Part shown: positions 31,287-40,030 of the stretch, one piece after another | How positions within the stretch are numbered: the first letter of the stretch is position 1 | How the letters are laid out: the number at the start of each line of letters is the position of its first letter | NCBI GenBank assembly: GCA_958295755.1 | Contig: OY282367.1 | Coordinates: 2,112,022-2,176,021 of the forward strand | DNA from: an uncultured Acidimicrobiales bacterium | GTDB lineage: Bacteria; Actinomycetota; Acidimicrobiia; Acidimicrobiales; Hopanoidiivorantaceae | DNA length: 64,000 nucleotides | Direction: 5' to 3' | Program-made: the position numbers and the translations under genes | The notes under the pieces: generated by a model | The model's database searches: none | Told to the model about the DNA's origin: nothing | The model's input: the letters and a program-made list of their open reading frames with translations, nothing else

Positions 31287-32339
31287 ATGCTTCTCCTTTC
31301 ACGACCAACTATTGAAACGCTAGAAGAAAACGATTCTCGCGGCCGATTTGTGATCGGCCCGCTGGAACGCGGCTTCGGCCACACCCTAGGCAACTCCCTA
31401 CGACGAACCTTGCTGTCGTCTATTCCGGGGGCTGCTGTTACGCAAGTGCAGTTTGACGGAGCCATACATGAGTTCGGCACCATTGAAGGCGTAGTGGAAG
31501 ATGTGAGCGATATCATCTTGAACTTCAAAGACCTAGTGCTGAAAATACCCGAAGATGTCGAGGAAATCGAGATCGAGATAGATGAATCTGGTCCGACGGC
31601 AGTAAGTGGCGAAACGCTAAGAAAAAATACAGATGTAGAGGTTGTGAATCCCGATCTCCACATCGCCACAGTCAATGACAAACTATCGGGTGTCGTGACT
31701 ATCTCTCGCGGCCGTGGTTATCTCCAAACTGGCCCAGCCGGCCCCGACAGCACAGATGGAGTTATCCCGATTGATGCTATCTTCTCTCCGATCCGCAGGG
31801 TTACTTTCGTGGTTGAAGAAACAGCTGACGGCTCAGACCAGCTCATCTTAGATGTCACTACCGACGAAACACTAAAGCCCAGTGAAGCTCTGGCATCAGC
31901 CGCTGGTATGCTCCGTTCGCTATTGGGCGTGGTAGAAGACTTAGCTGAGGAATTCCCGCAGGTGCAAGTGGAACAAGTTGCCGCTCTGGTAGCTGCCGAA
32001 GAACTAGTAGATCGCCGCTCTATAGAGGAATTGCAGCTGTCGGAACGCGCTCAAAACTGCCTCAAGCGAGCACAAGTCAATACCATCGGCGACCTCATCG
32101 GTCTCACGCCCAAAGAGCTTCTGCAGATTACCAACTTCGGCGAAAAATCGCTGCAGGAGGTGCAAGATGTGCTGGCAACCTTTGAACTTTCTCTGATTGA
32201 TAGTTTGGAAGAAGTGGCTGTTAATAATGCAGCTGACGATGTTGCCAGTGATGATGCTGCTATTGGTGATGCGGAGGCTAACGGAGAAGTAGTTGAGCAA
32301 GACTCTCCTGCCGCAGAAGCTAGCGAAGAGCAAGTCTGA
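31287..32339 (+). CDS. rpoA: DNA-directed RNA polymerase subunit alpha
   Basis: Alpha subunit, about 350 residues. The N-terminal dimerisation domain has ERGFGHTLGNSLRRTLLSS. The C-terminal domain that binds UP elements and activators has LQLSERAQNCLKRAQVNTIG and NFGEKSLQEV. After it come about 40 extra acidic, Ala/Asp/Glu-rich residues ending ASEEQV. Three consecutive start codons (GTG 31281, ATG 31284, ATG 31287) overlap a GAGGTGA ribosome binding site; 31287 leaves the best spacing and gives the usual MLLLSRPTIE start. Confidence 0.96.
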   Translation: MLLLSRPTIETLEENDSRGRFVIGPLERGFGHTLGNSLRRTLLSSIPGAAVTQVQFDGAIHEFGTIEGVVEDVSDIILNFKDLVLKIPEDVEEIEIEIDESGPTAVSGETLRKNTDVEVVNPDLHIATVNDKLSGVVTISRGRGYLQTGPAGPDSTDGVIPIDAIFSPIRRVTFVVEETADGSDQLILDVTTDETLKPSEALASAAGMLRSLLGVVEDLAEEFPQVQVEQVAALVAAEELVDRRSIEELQLSERAQNCLKRAQVNTIGDLIGLTPKELLQITNFGEKSLQEVQDVLATFELSLIDSLEEVAVNNAADDVASDDAAIGDAEANGEVVEQDSPAAEASEEQV

Positions 32340-32371
32340 CACAGCAATTTCTGAGGAAGTAGGAGAAAGCC

Positions 32372-32725
32372 ATGCAAGGAAGACCAAGAAAAGGCAAGCG
32401 TTTCGGTAAGAGCGCACATCACCAACGTTTGATGATGGCCAATTTAGTGGCATCGCTAATTGCAGCCGAAGGCATAGTTACCACCGAGGCCAAAGCCAAG
32501 GCAATGCGCCCAATAGCTGAGCGCATCATCACCAAAGCCAGCAAAGGCGGTCTCCACAACCATCGCCAAATTCTGGCCTATCTGAATGACACCGAGATAG
32601 CCGACAAACTAATGGAAGATGTAGGCCCTCGCTACACCGACCGCCCTGGCGGTTATACCCGCATCCTAAAGCTAGGCCCCCGCAAAGGCGATAAGGCTCC
32701 AATGGCTCGTATAGAGCTGGTTTGA
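32372..32725 (+). CDS. rplQ: 50S ribosomal protein L17
   Basis: L17, 117 residues, close to the short actinobacterial form without a long tail. It begins MQGRPRKGKRFGKSAHHQR and has MANLVASLIAAEGIVTTEAKA. ATG follows AGGAGAAAGCC. It ends the alpha cluster and overlaps truA by four bases. Confidence 0.97.
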   Translation: MQGRPRKGKRFGKSAHHQRLMMANLVASLIAAEGIVTTEAKAKAMRPIAERIITKASKGGLHNHRQILAYLNDTEIADKLMEDVGPRYTDRPGGYTRILKLGPRKGDKAPMARIELV

Positions 32726-33546
32726 GGAGTTTGAAACTAAGGCTATTGCTGGCCTATAACGGGTCTGGGTTTAGAGGATTCGCCCTAAATCCAGGCGTGC
32801 ACACTGTTGCTGGTGTGCTAACTCTTGCCCTTGAGAGATATTTAAGTCAAGAAATCTCCCTGACTTGTGCCGGTCGCACCGATGCCGGTGTTCACGCTTG
32901 GGGTCAAGTAGTGAGCTTTGAAGTCGATACAACAAGTGAAGTAAGCCTCTTAGACCTCCAAAAACTCCGCGACTCCATCAATAAAATGTGCGGCCCGGAG
33001 GTAGCTGTCAGAGAAGTGGCTTGGGCAACAGACGATTTTGACGCTCGCCGAAGTGCCACCGAGCGAACATATCGCTACAACATCTGCAACCACCCTGTGG
33101 CTAATCCTTTGACAGCTCATATGACATGGCACATTGCAGCCCCTTTAAACATTGACGCCATGAATCAAGCCGCTCAGCACATCTTAGGCGAGCACGATTT
33201 TGCTTCCTTCTGTCGCCGAGATGAAAACAAATCTATGGTCAGAAGAGTCAACCGAGCTGTCTGGTGGAGGTCTGCCACCAACAATTCCAGCTCAGATGGT
33301 AGCACCAGTTCAGCTGCTAGCCCTGACTCTCCCGAGATAGCGCAGGAGATGACAGTGCTAGAGATAGCGGCGTCTTCTTTTTGTCATCAAATGGTGCGTT
33401 CTCTTGTCGGCACCTTCGTAGAAATAGGTCTAGGCAAACGCTCCCCCGAAGCAATGGCAAAAATCCTAGCCGCCCACAACCGTCAAGCTGCTGCGAATTT
33501 AGCTCCTCCCAAAGGTCTTTGCCTATGGGAAGTTGCCTTTGCCTAG
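32722..33546 (+). CDS. truA: tRNA pseudouridine(38-40) synthase TruA
   Basis: Makes pseudouridine in the anticodon arm of tRNAs; about 274 residues. The catalytic Asp lies in [14 protein letters not shown] (about 50-63), and [13 protein letters not shown] and [15 protein letters not shown] follow. A Ser-rich loop (about 185-200) is inserted before the last strand. The start is TTG at 32722 overlapping the rplQ stop, or TTG at 32731; neither has a clear ribosome binding site. The canonical downstream rplM-rpsI are not present. Confidence 0.93.
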   Translation: MRSLKLRLLLAYNGSGFRGFALNPGVHTVAGVLTLALERYLSQEISLTCAGRTDAGVHAWGQVVSFEVDTTSEVSLLDLQKLRDSINKMCGPEVAVREVAWATDDFDARRSATERTYRYNICNHPVANPLTAHMTWHIAAPLNIDAMNQAAQHILGEHDFASFCRRDENKSMVRRVNRAVWWRSATNNSSSDGSTSSAASPDSPEIAQEMTVLEIAASSFCHQMVRSLVGTFVEIGLGKRSPEAMAKILAAHNRQAAANLAPPKGLCLWEVAFA

Positions 33547-33689
33547 CTAAACATTGTTTTGCCTGGAAAATTTGGCATCTTCTACTAGCGAAACTGCTAA
33601 TTAGTGAACCGGGCACACTTGCTACCAATAGCGATAGCGTGCATATAAGAAAAAAGAATTGTCGTAAAAGAATTCGGAAAGGAAATTCC

Positions 33690-34994
33690 ATGACTGAACA
33701 GGGCTTTGAAACCCGCCAAATTCATGCAGGACAGACACCTGATGCTGAGACCAACAGCCGTGCCGTGCCAATCTATCAGACGACTGCCTACACCTTCAAC
33801 AGCAGCGAACACGCCGCAAACTTGTTTGCTCTCTCAGAGATGGGCAACATCTACACCCGGATTATGAACCCTACCCAAGGCGTATTAGAGGCGCGTGTAG
33901 CCAGTCTGGAAGGCGCAACTGAAACAGCGGTAGGTATACCCGGTGCATTGGCACTCAGTAGCGGGCAGGCGGCTGAGACTTTGGCAATCTTGAACCTGGC
34001 TGAAGCTGGCGACCATGTAGTGTCATCGGCTTCGCTGTATGGAGGCACCTATAACCTCTTCCACTACACGCTTTCGAAGATGGGCATAGAAGTGACCTTC
34101 GTCAATGACCCTCACGACTTGAACGAGTGGGAACAAGCCCTGCGCCCCAATACTAAGTGCTTCTACGGTGAGACTTTCGGCAATCCCGGCAACGACTTTT
34201 TAGACATAGAAAGCATCTCAGCGGTGGCTCACAGCAACGGCGTGCCGCTTATGGTCGACAACACTGTGGCTTCGCCGTGGTTGGTTCGCCCGTTTGAGTG
34301 GGGCGCAGACATCGTAGTGCATTCCGCCACGAAGTTCATCGGCGGACACGGCAACTCCATCGGCGGATTGATCGTAGATGGCGGCAGCTTTGACTTCGGT
34401 GCCAACGGGAAATTCCCCGGTTTCACCGAACCCGACCCCAGCTATCACGGTCTAACCTATTGGCCGATGCTGGGCGCAGGCTCATACATAATCAAAGCCC
34501 GTGTGCAGCTACTGCGCGATATCGGAGCAGCCATCTCGCCGTTCAACGCCTTTTTATTCCTGCAAGGCTTGGAGACGCTTAGCTTGCGTATGGAACGCCA
34601 CTGCCAGAACGCTCAAGCCGTAGCTGAATTCCTAGAAGGTCGTAGCGAAGTAGAGCAAGTCTTCTTTGCCGGGCTGAAGTCCAATCCTACGCACGAACGT
34701 GCCACAAAGTTGACTGGCGGGCGCGGCTACGGGTCTATTCCTTCGTTCATAGTGTCGGGCGGCCGTGAGGCTGGGCAGAAGTTTGTTGAAGCTCTGCAGC
34801 TGCATAGCCATGTGGCCAACATCGGCGATGTGCGTAGCTTGGTTATTCACCCAGCGTCCACCACGCACTCTCAGCTCACCGAAGAAGAACAAGCTGCCGC
34901 TGGCGTACAGCCCGGGCTGGTGCGTCTCTCTGTGGGGCTTGAGTCGATAGATGACATCTTGGCCGACTTGGAAGCAGGTTTCGCCGCGCTCTAA
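33690..34994 (+). CDS. metY: O-acetylhomoserine aminocarboxypropyltransferase (sulfhydrylase)
   Basis: PLP enzyme making homocysteine from O-acetylhomoserine and sulfide, the direct sulfhydrylation route to methionine; 434 residues. It begins [20 protein letters not shown]; the PLP lysine lies in [12 protein letters not shown] at about residue 214. The SRV-like loop [21 protein letters not shown] and [18 protein letters not shown] are specific to the MetY branch rather than cystathionine gamma-synthase. ATG at 33690 follows GGAAAGGA. No SAM riboswitch was recognised in the 143-base leader. Confidence 0.94.
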   Translation: MTEQGFETRQIHAGQTPDAETNSRAVPIYQTTAYTFNSSEHAANLFALSEMGNIYTRIMNPTQGVLEARVASLEGATETAVGIPGALALSSGQAAETLAILNLAEAGDHVVSSASLYGGTYNLFHYTLSKMGIEVTFVNDPHDLNEWEQALRPNTKCFYGETFGNPGNDFLDIESISAVAHSNGVPLMVDNTVASPWLVRPFEWGADIVVHSATKFIGGHGNSIGGLIVDGGSFDFGANGKFPGFTEPDPSYHGLTYWPMLGAGSYIIKARVQLLRDIGAAISPFNAFLFLQGLETLSLRMERHCQNAQAVAEFLEGRSEVEQVFFAGLKSNPTHERATKLTGGRGYGSIPSFIVSGGREAGQKFVEALQLHSHVANIGDVRSLVIHPASTTHSQLTEEEQAAAGVQPGLVRLSVGLESIDDILADLEAGFAAL

Positions 34995-35048
34995 AATTTT
35001 TGCTCTGAGGTTAGGCAAGGCAAAAGTTCTGCGCGCCGGAAGAAAAGC

Positions 35049-36623
35049 GTGCCAGAAGAAAGATCAAGAGAGGGCAAGGCTGATACTGAGGCTGATATTA
35101 CAGCCGAGGCCCCCCACTACCTTTCACCAATACAACGACTGCTGGTAACCGCCGGGCTTATGCTCGGTATCTCGTTGGCAGCACTTGACCTGCTGATTAT
35201 CGCAACAGCAGTCAATGATATCTCCACAGATCTGGGCGATCTCTCAGCTGCGGCGTGGGTCTTCACTTCGTATCTGCTCGGCCATACAGTCGCTGTGATG
35301 ATCTGGGGCAAGCTCGGTGATATTTTTGGTCGGGGCAGGGCATTTACTTTCGCCGTGTTGGGGTTCATGGCCGCATCCATGCTGGCAGGGCTCAGCCAAT
35401 CCATGCTTATGCTCATCATCGCCAGGTTGCTGCAAGGGCTGGCGGCTGGCGGTCTCGTGGCTCTTAGCAATGCCATCATCGGCGACTTCGTACCAGCTCG
35501 CAAACGAGGAACTTACATGGCTGTTTTGACTTCAGTCTGGACGATAGCTGCTTTGCTCGGCCCGCTCTTGGGGGGTATTTTGGTGGATACGGTCGGCTGG
35601 CGGTGGATTTTTTATATGAATTTACCTTGGGGCGCAGTAGCTATTTTGTTGGTGTCGCCAGTGCGGAGATTTCCGGTACCAGATCGCCAACCGATTATTG
35701 ACTACAAAGGAGCGGTGCTGTTGATCATGGGGCTGGGTTTGGTGTCGGGGGCTGCCTTCGCTGCAGAGACAGGTAGCGACGGTTGGGATCTGCCTCTGTT
35801 AGGCACAATCACAGGCTGGCAGCTGATGGCGGTGCTGTTGGTGGCAGGCTTGCTCGGCCTTGCGGTTTTCACCTGGACTCAGCTGCATGCGACTGAACCA
35901 GTCGTGCCTCTTTCTATGTTCGGAAATCGGGTGGTGAGAGTGGCGGCCATTGCAACTTTTCTATTTGGTATGGCCAATTTCGGCTCTGCTATTTTGATCC
36001 CACTGTATGCACAGCTTGTGACTGGAGTCAGTCCCACCGAAGCGGGATACAGCCTCACGCCAGTGCCTGTAGGCATATTGGTGTCGGCAACCGTGGTCGG
36101 CTGGCTCATTCACCGCACAGGGGTGTACAGGTTTTATCCCGCGCTGGGCGGCATTATCTTTGCTTTCGGAGTGTTTCTGCTGATAACCATGAACCCTGAA
36201 ACACCTCGTCTTGTAGCAATGTCTTACGCGTTCGTGGCCGGATTGGGCAACGGCATGATCCAGCCTGTAGTGACTATCGCCATTCAGAATTCCGTGCCAT
36301 ATCGCAATCTTGGAGCAGGCACGGCTCTGGCGATTTCTACGAGATCGTTCGGACAGACCATAGGTTCGGCGATTATCGGTGCAGTACTGGCCGCAAGGAT
36401 TTCAGCAGAGTTGATCGGCGTGGATTTAGGCGGTCTGACGCCCAGTCAACTGCAAGATTCTCCCGATTTGGCTGAAACTCTAGCCGAACCTGCTGTCGTA
36501 GTCGGTGCCTATCATGCCGCTTTTGATACCACCTTCTGGATAATGGTGGCCTTCAGTCTGCTTTCTGCCGCCGTAGCTTTCGCCCTGCCTGGACGGAAAC
36601 TAGAGGGTAGTTTGGAAAGCTAG
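35049..36623 (+). CDS. MFS drug exporter, DHA2 type (14 TM)
   Basis: Proton-coupled efflux permease of 524 residues. A hydrophilic start of about 30 residues is followed by 14 predicted transmembrane segments, the number that defines the DHA2 family. The motif-A-like loop is GKLGDIFGRGRAF after TM2; the motif-C region is WTIAALLGPLLGGILVDTVGWRWIF, with PWGAVAILL after it. Substrates could be dyes, drugs or toxic metabolites; the sequence does not say which. The start is GTG at 35049 with a weak GGAAGAA site. It lies 54 bases after metY on the same strand, without an obvious functional link. Confidence 0.88.
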   Translation: MPEERSREGKADTEADITAEAPHYLSPIQRLLVTAGLMLGISLAALDLLIIATAVNDISTDLGDLSAAAWVFTSYLLGHTVAVMIWGKLGDIFGRGRAFTFAVLGFMAASMLAGLSQSMLMLIIARLLQGLAAGGLVALSNAIIGDFVPARKRGTYMAVLTSVWTIAALLGPLLGGILVDTVGWRWIFYMNLPWGAVAILLVSPVRRFPVPDRQPIIDYKGAVLLIMGLGLVSGAAFAAETGSDGWDLPLLGTITGWQLMAVLLVAGLLGLAVFTWTQLHATEPVVPLSMFGNRVVRVAAIATFLFGMANFGSAILIPLYAQLVTGVSPTEAGYSLTPVPVGILVSATVVGWLIHRTGVYRFYPALGGIIFAFGVFLLITMNPETPRLVAMSYAFVAGLGNGMIQPVVTIAIQNSVPYRNLGAGTALAISTRSFGQTIGSAIIGAVLAARISAELIGVDLGGLTPSQLQDSPDLAETLAEPAVVVGAYHAAFDTTFWIMVAFSLLSAAVAFALPGRKLEGSLES

Positions 36624-36638
36624 CCTCTCATACTGCAC

Positions 36639-36644
36639 TAATGT
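36639..36644 (+). promoter_or_regulatory. Possible -10 element for a leaderless amidohydrolase mRNA
   Basis: TAATGT ends six bases before the ATG at 36651, the same distance seen for dnaB and two other genes in this window. The hexamer matches four of six positions, and no ribosome binding site precedes the ATG. This is the weakest member of the group. Confidence 0.3.
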
Positions 36645-36650
36645 ATTTGC

Positions 36651-37883
36651 ATGACCGACACCCTGACTAGTGACATGAAAACCATCGTTGATGAGCCACT
36701 CAGCGAGATGCTGTTGCCCGACCCTCCTCCACAAGAGAGGCACTACACGCTTATCTCTGTGGATGACCATCTAGTGGAGCCGCCGTGGCTGTTTGAAGGG
36801 CGCATGCCAGCTCGCTACGCCGATATGGCTCCGAAGATCGTAGAGACCGATTCGGGAGCACTTGAATGGGTATTTGACGGCAAAACCTATGCACAACTGG
36901 GATTCAACGCACTTGTGGGGCGGCGCGACCGTGATGACTTCACGATAGAGCCCGCTCGGTTTTCCGACATGCGGCGGGGCTCCTGGGATATTCATCATCG
37001 CATAGTTGATATGGACATCGGCGGCATCTGGGCGTCCATTTGTTTCCCCAGCCAGATCACAGGATTTTGCGGGCGGGTCTATTCCGACTGCTCTGATCCC
37101 GATCTAGGACTTGCTGTGACCAAGGCCTTCAACGATTGGATATACGAAGAGTGGTGGGGGAGCTATCCCGATCGCATCATCCCAATGGGCATAACTTGGC
37201 TACGAGATGCCGAGAAAGCAGCCGCTGAAATCCGCCGCAATGCCGAGCGAGGGTTTGTGGCTGTTACGCTCCCAGAGCAACCTCAAAACATCGCCTTGGA
37301 ATCGCTGCACTCGGGTTGGTGGGACCCTGTGATAGCAGCTTGTGTAGAAACCGACACAGTCATTTGTCTGCATATCGGTTCATCGGGGCAACTCTTGCCT
37401 GCCGACCCGAATGGGCCGTCCATCGGTTGTGGTGCCACGAAGTTTCAAGTGCAGGCTTACTCGGCTTGTGCTGAGTGGATCTGGTCGCAAATTCCTTTGC
37501 GATTCCCAGAGGTAAAGCTGGCATTTAGCGAAGGCGGTGTGGGCTGGGTGCCAGTGATGTATGACAGGCTCAAGCATCAGATTGAAATCTCCGGACACGG
37601 GCGGAGTTTCTGGCCGAAGAGTGAGATAGGCCCCCACGAAGTGTTGCTTCGAAACGGCTATTTCTGCACCATCAATGATCCTTCCACGATTGATTCCACC
37701 TTGAAGCTTGCCCCTGATCGAGTAATGGTGGAGACCGACTACCCTCACGCCGACAGCACTTGGCCCGACTGCCAGACCCATCTGCACGCCATGTTGTCGC
37801 ACTTACCCGATAACGACATTGCTCGGCTCACCTATGGCACGGCCTCTGAATTGTTTCGCCATCCCTTGCCGGAAAGCCAGTAA
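36651..37883 (+). CDS. Amidohydrolase_2 family metal-dependent hydrolase
   Basis: 410 residues of the amidohydrolase-2 (ACMSD-like) TIM-barrel family. The start of the barrel, ISVDDHLVEPPWLF, has the position of the usual metal-binding DxH with DDH here. A later CLHIGSSG supplies a His, and METDYPHADSTWP carries the C-terminal catalytic Asp. Members hydrolyse or decarboxylate cyclic or aromatic substrates; actinobacteria have many uncharacterised copies. The substrate cannot be named. There is no ribosome binding site before ATG 36651. Confidence 0.85.
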   Translation: MTDTLTSDMKTIVDEPLSEMLLPDPPPQERHYTLISVDDHLVEPPWLFEGRMPARYADMAPKIVETDSGALEWVFDGKTYAQLGFNALVGRRDRDDFTIEPARFSDMRRGSWDIHHRIVDMDIGGIWASICFPSQITGFCGRVYSDCSDPDLGLAVTKAFNDWIYEEWWGSYPDRIIPMGITWLRDAEKAAAEIRRNAERGFVAVTLPEQPQNIALESLHSGWWDPVIAACVETDTVICLHIGSSGQLLPADPNGPSIGCGATKFQVQAYSACAEWIWSQIPLRFPEVKLAFSEGGVGWVPVMYDRLKHQIEISGHGRSFWPKSEIGPHEVLLRNGYFCTINDPSTIDSTLKLAPDRVMVETDYPHADSTWPDCQTHLHAMLSHLPDNDIARLTYGTASELFRHPLPESQ

Positions 37884-37925
37884 AAACAGCCGGTCTGCAA
37901 GTAGCTGACAAAAAGCAAAACGCGA

Positions 37926-37954
37926 TTGCAACACTTGCTGGTAGCATATATAGA
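37926..37954 (+). promoter_or_regulatory. Candidate promoter for rpsF-ssb-rpsR-rplI
   Basis: TTGCAA at 37926-37931 and TATAGA at 37949-37954 are spaced 17 bases; the overlapping run TATATA also fits at shorter spacing. It lies about 80 bases upstream of rpsF. Confidence 0.5.
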
Positions 37955-38034
37955 AACCTGTTCTGCAACAGCAGGACTCTGCGATGCGATTTGAAAAAAT
38001 TGTCATTACAGACCCAAAGGAAGGATTGCTCGAG

Positions 38035-38385
38035 ATGCGAGCCTATGAACTCATGATCATTATCGATGTTGACACCGACGAAGATGGTGTCGATGAGATC
38101 GTTGGTCAGGTTGCCAGTCATATGACTGGCCTAGGGGGTCGGGTGGACAACGAAAACCGTTGGGGTCGGCGTAAGTTCGCCTATGAGATCAACCATAAGA
38201 ATGAGGGGATCTATACGGTTCTGGAATTGGTTACTCCCGGAGGTGACATGGCACCTCTGGAGAGAACCCTGCGTCTCGCAGATGGGGTTGTGCGTCACAA
38301 GCTCATCCGCCTGCCCGAAAAAGAAGCAACACGCAGGACACTCCTGCCCGTCGACACATCGACGGAACCTGAAACAGCGGAGTAG
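38035..38385 (+). CDS. rpsF: 30S ribosomal protein S6
   Basis: Platform protein that pairs with S18, 116 residues. It begins MRAYELMIIIDVDTDED and contains NRWGRRKFAYEINHKNEGIY and ERTLRLADGVVRHKLIRL. ATG at 38035 follows AAGGAAGG about nine bases upstream. An upstream in-frame ATG at 37984 would add 17 residues not found in S6 and lacks a ribosome binding site. It is followed by ssb after four bases. Confidence 0.96.
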   Translation: MRAYELMIIIDVDTDEDGVDEIVGQVASHMTGLGGRVDNENRWGRRKFAYEINHKNEGIYTVLELVTPGGDMAPLERTLRLADGVVRHKLIRLPEKEATRRTLLPVDTSTEPETAE

Positions 38386-38389
38386 CAAA

Positions 38390-38911
38390 ATGGCATTTGA
38401 CAACACACTAGTAATCATCGGCAATGTAACCCGTGACCCCGAGATTCGTCAGACATCTGGAGGTAACGCCATGACCACCTTGGCGGTGGCCTGGAACAAC
38501 CGTTATCTGCGGGACGGCGAAAGGGTGGAAGAAGCCCACTTCTTTGATGTGGTGTGCTTCGGCCAACTAGCTGAGAATGTCTCAGAATCCATCACGCGGG
38601 GAATGCGAGTAGTCGTCTATGGAAGACTGAACCATCGCAAATGGGAAACCGAAACCGGCGAGACACGTCAGAAGGTGGAGATCACCGCAGAAGATATCTG
38701 TCCGAGCCTGCGCTGGGCTACAGCCAGCGTGGCTAAAAATCCATTTGCAGGCGGTAACGATGGCGGTGGTGGAGGCCATAGAAATCGCGGACCTGCCGGC
38801 GGAACTGGGCGCCAGCCACCGGTATATGAACCTCCAGCTGCATCTGGCGGCGAAAATTGGGACGGCGGAGGAAGCAGTGCCTACGTTCCTGCAAACGAAG
38901 ATCCGTTCTAG
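38390..38911 (+). CDS. ssb: Single-stranded DNA-binding protein
   Basis: Homotetrameric ssDNA-binding protein, 173 residues. The OB fold covers about 1-110 (NTLVIIGNVTRDPEIRQTSGG, FFDVVCFGQLAENV, VVVYGRLNHRKWE). A Gly/Asn-rich linker leads to the tip NEDPF, which binds partner proteins. It is encoded between rpsF and rpsR as in most bacteria. Confidence 0.96.
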   Translation: MAFDNTLVIIGNVTRDPEIRQTSGGNAMTTLAVAWNNRYLRDGERVEEAHFFDVVCFGQLAENVSESITRGMRVVVYGRLNHRKWETETGETRQKVEITAEDICPSLRWATASVAKNPFAGGNDGGGGGHRNRGPAGGTGRQPPVYEPPAASGGENWDGGGSSAYVPANEDPF

Positions 38912-38962
38912 GAAAACCCAGGAAAACCTGTTCTAGGAAAACTAAAACTAGGAGGATATGAA

Positions 38963-39496
38963 ATGGCACGTCCGCAACGTCGCTCTCGTCGTTTTGACAG
39001 CAGGCGGCGACGGAAGGTGAGCTTTCTCACTAAAGAGAAGATCGACTATATCGACTACAAAGATGTGACGCTTCTTCGTCGGTTCATCTCAGACCGTGCG
39101 AAAATTCGCCCACGCCGTGTCACTGGCAACAACGAACAGCAACAGCGGGCCGTGGCTCTGGCGATTAAGAACGCACGAGAGATGGCACTGTTGCCCTATG
39201 AAAACCGCATCACAACCCAGCGGCGAAGTTCTGACAGGCGCGGATCAGAAGACGCAAGCCCCAGGGGAGCCAGAGACAGTGTAGCTAGAGATAACTCAGC
39301 TAGAGATACAGGCAGAGATAGCACAGCCCGAGAAGAAGTCGCGGCAGAAGAAGCAGTTATAGCCGAGAGTGTTCTAGCGGAAGAAGCAGTTATTGCCGAG
39401 GCTGTTGTAGCGGACGAGGCAGTTATTGAAGAATCAGTTATAGAAGAAGCTGCTGTGGCAGAAGCCAGCGATCGCCAGGAGGAGGAGCAGCAGTGA
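38963..39496 (+). CDS. rpsR: 30S ribosomal protein S18 with a long repetitive C-terminal tail
   Basis: 177 residues, about twice the usual length. The core (about 1-82) is S18: [37 protein letters not shown] and REMALLPY. It is followed by a Arg/Ser/Asp-rich segment and then about 50 residues of repeats such as [20 protein letters not shown], ending EEEQQ. The frame is intact and overlaps rplI by four bases, so the tail is part of the protein. ATG at 38963 follows AGGAGG. Confidence 0.94.
   Translation: MARPQRRSRRFDSRRRRKVSFLTKEKIDYIDYKDVTLLRRFISDRAKIRPRRVTGNNEQQQRAVALAIKNAREMALLPYENRITTQRRSSDRRGSEDASPRGARDSVARDNSARDTGRDSTAREEVAAEEAVIAESVLAEEAVIAEAVVADEAVIEESVIEEAAVAEASDRQEEEQQ
39345..39480 (+). 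repeat. Imperfect repeats in the tail of rpsR
   Basis: GAAGAAGCAGTTAT and GCCGAGxxTGTT-type words recur four or five times, encoding Ala/Glu/Val-rich peptide repeats. Unit lengths vary, as expected from repeated slippage and divergence. Confidence 0.7.
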
Positions 39497-39945
39497 GGGT
39501 CATTTTGCGAGAAGATGTGCAAGGCTTAGGTAAGCAAGGCGACATCGTAACTGTTGCTGACGGATTTGCCCGCAATCACCTTGTACCCAAAGGTCTCGCT
39601 TTTCGCTCCACCCCAGGCGCGGAAAAGCAAGCTGAGCGCACCCGCGAGACCCGCCGATTGCAAGATGTGCGAGACATGGAAATTGCCCAAGAAATGGCAG
39701 ACCGTCTCTCTTCGGCAACGCTAGCGATCTCAGCGCGCGCTGGAGATGAAGGCAAGCTCTTTGGTTCTGTCACTGCCGCAGATGTTGCGAGAGCACTTTC
39801 CGAGCAGCTCAACATAGATCTTGACAGAAAAGTCATATATCTTGAACATCCAATCAGGGAAGTAGGCGAGCATAAGGTGCCACTAGGTCTGCATGAAGAA
39901 GTTCAATCGGAAGTTAGTGTGGAAGTCATCGCAGCGGTGGACTAG
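39493..39945 (+). CDS. rplI: 50S ribosomal protein L9
   Basis: L9, 150 residues, an elongated protein whose C-terminal domain reaches outside the ribosome. The N-terminal domain is [20 protein letters not shown] with [13 protein letters not shown]; then comes a long helix and a C-terminal domain with [16 protein letters not shown]. The start is GTG at 39493 with GGAGGAG just upstream, inside rpsR. Confidence 0.96.
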   Translation: MRVILREDVQGLGKQGDIVTVADGFARNHLVPKGLAFRSTPGAEKQAERTRETRRLQDVRDMEIAQEMADRLSSATLAISARAGDEGKLFGSVTAADVARALSEQLNIDLDRKVIYLEHPIREVGEHKVPLGLHEEVQSEVSVEVIAAVD

Positions 39946-40018
39946 ATATCCCCAGTAAATATAAGAAAAACACAGCAATTCCACAGCCTGCTAACAGTAT
40001 GCCCATCGCAGGGTCTGA

Positions 40019-40024
40019 GATAAT
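40019..40024 (+). promoter_or_regulatory. -10 element placing dnaB on a leaderless mRNA
   Basis: GATAAT (five of six consensus positions) ends six bases before the GTG start of dnaB at 40031. No ribosome binding site lies between them. Transcription would start at or next to the GTG. The -35 region is weak. Confidence 0.5.
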
Positions 40025-40030
40025 AGTTAT

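Noticed and set aside
33381..33689. Extended upstream start for metY
   Set aside because: It would run through the end of truA; the ATG at 33690 has a good ribosome binding site and gives the family N-terminus.
33547..33689. SAM riboswitch upstream of metY
   Set aside because: I looked for the conserved cores of the known SAM classes and found none; only weak stems are present.
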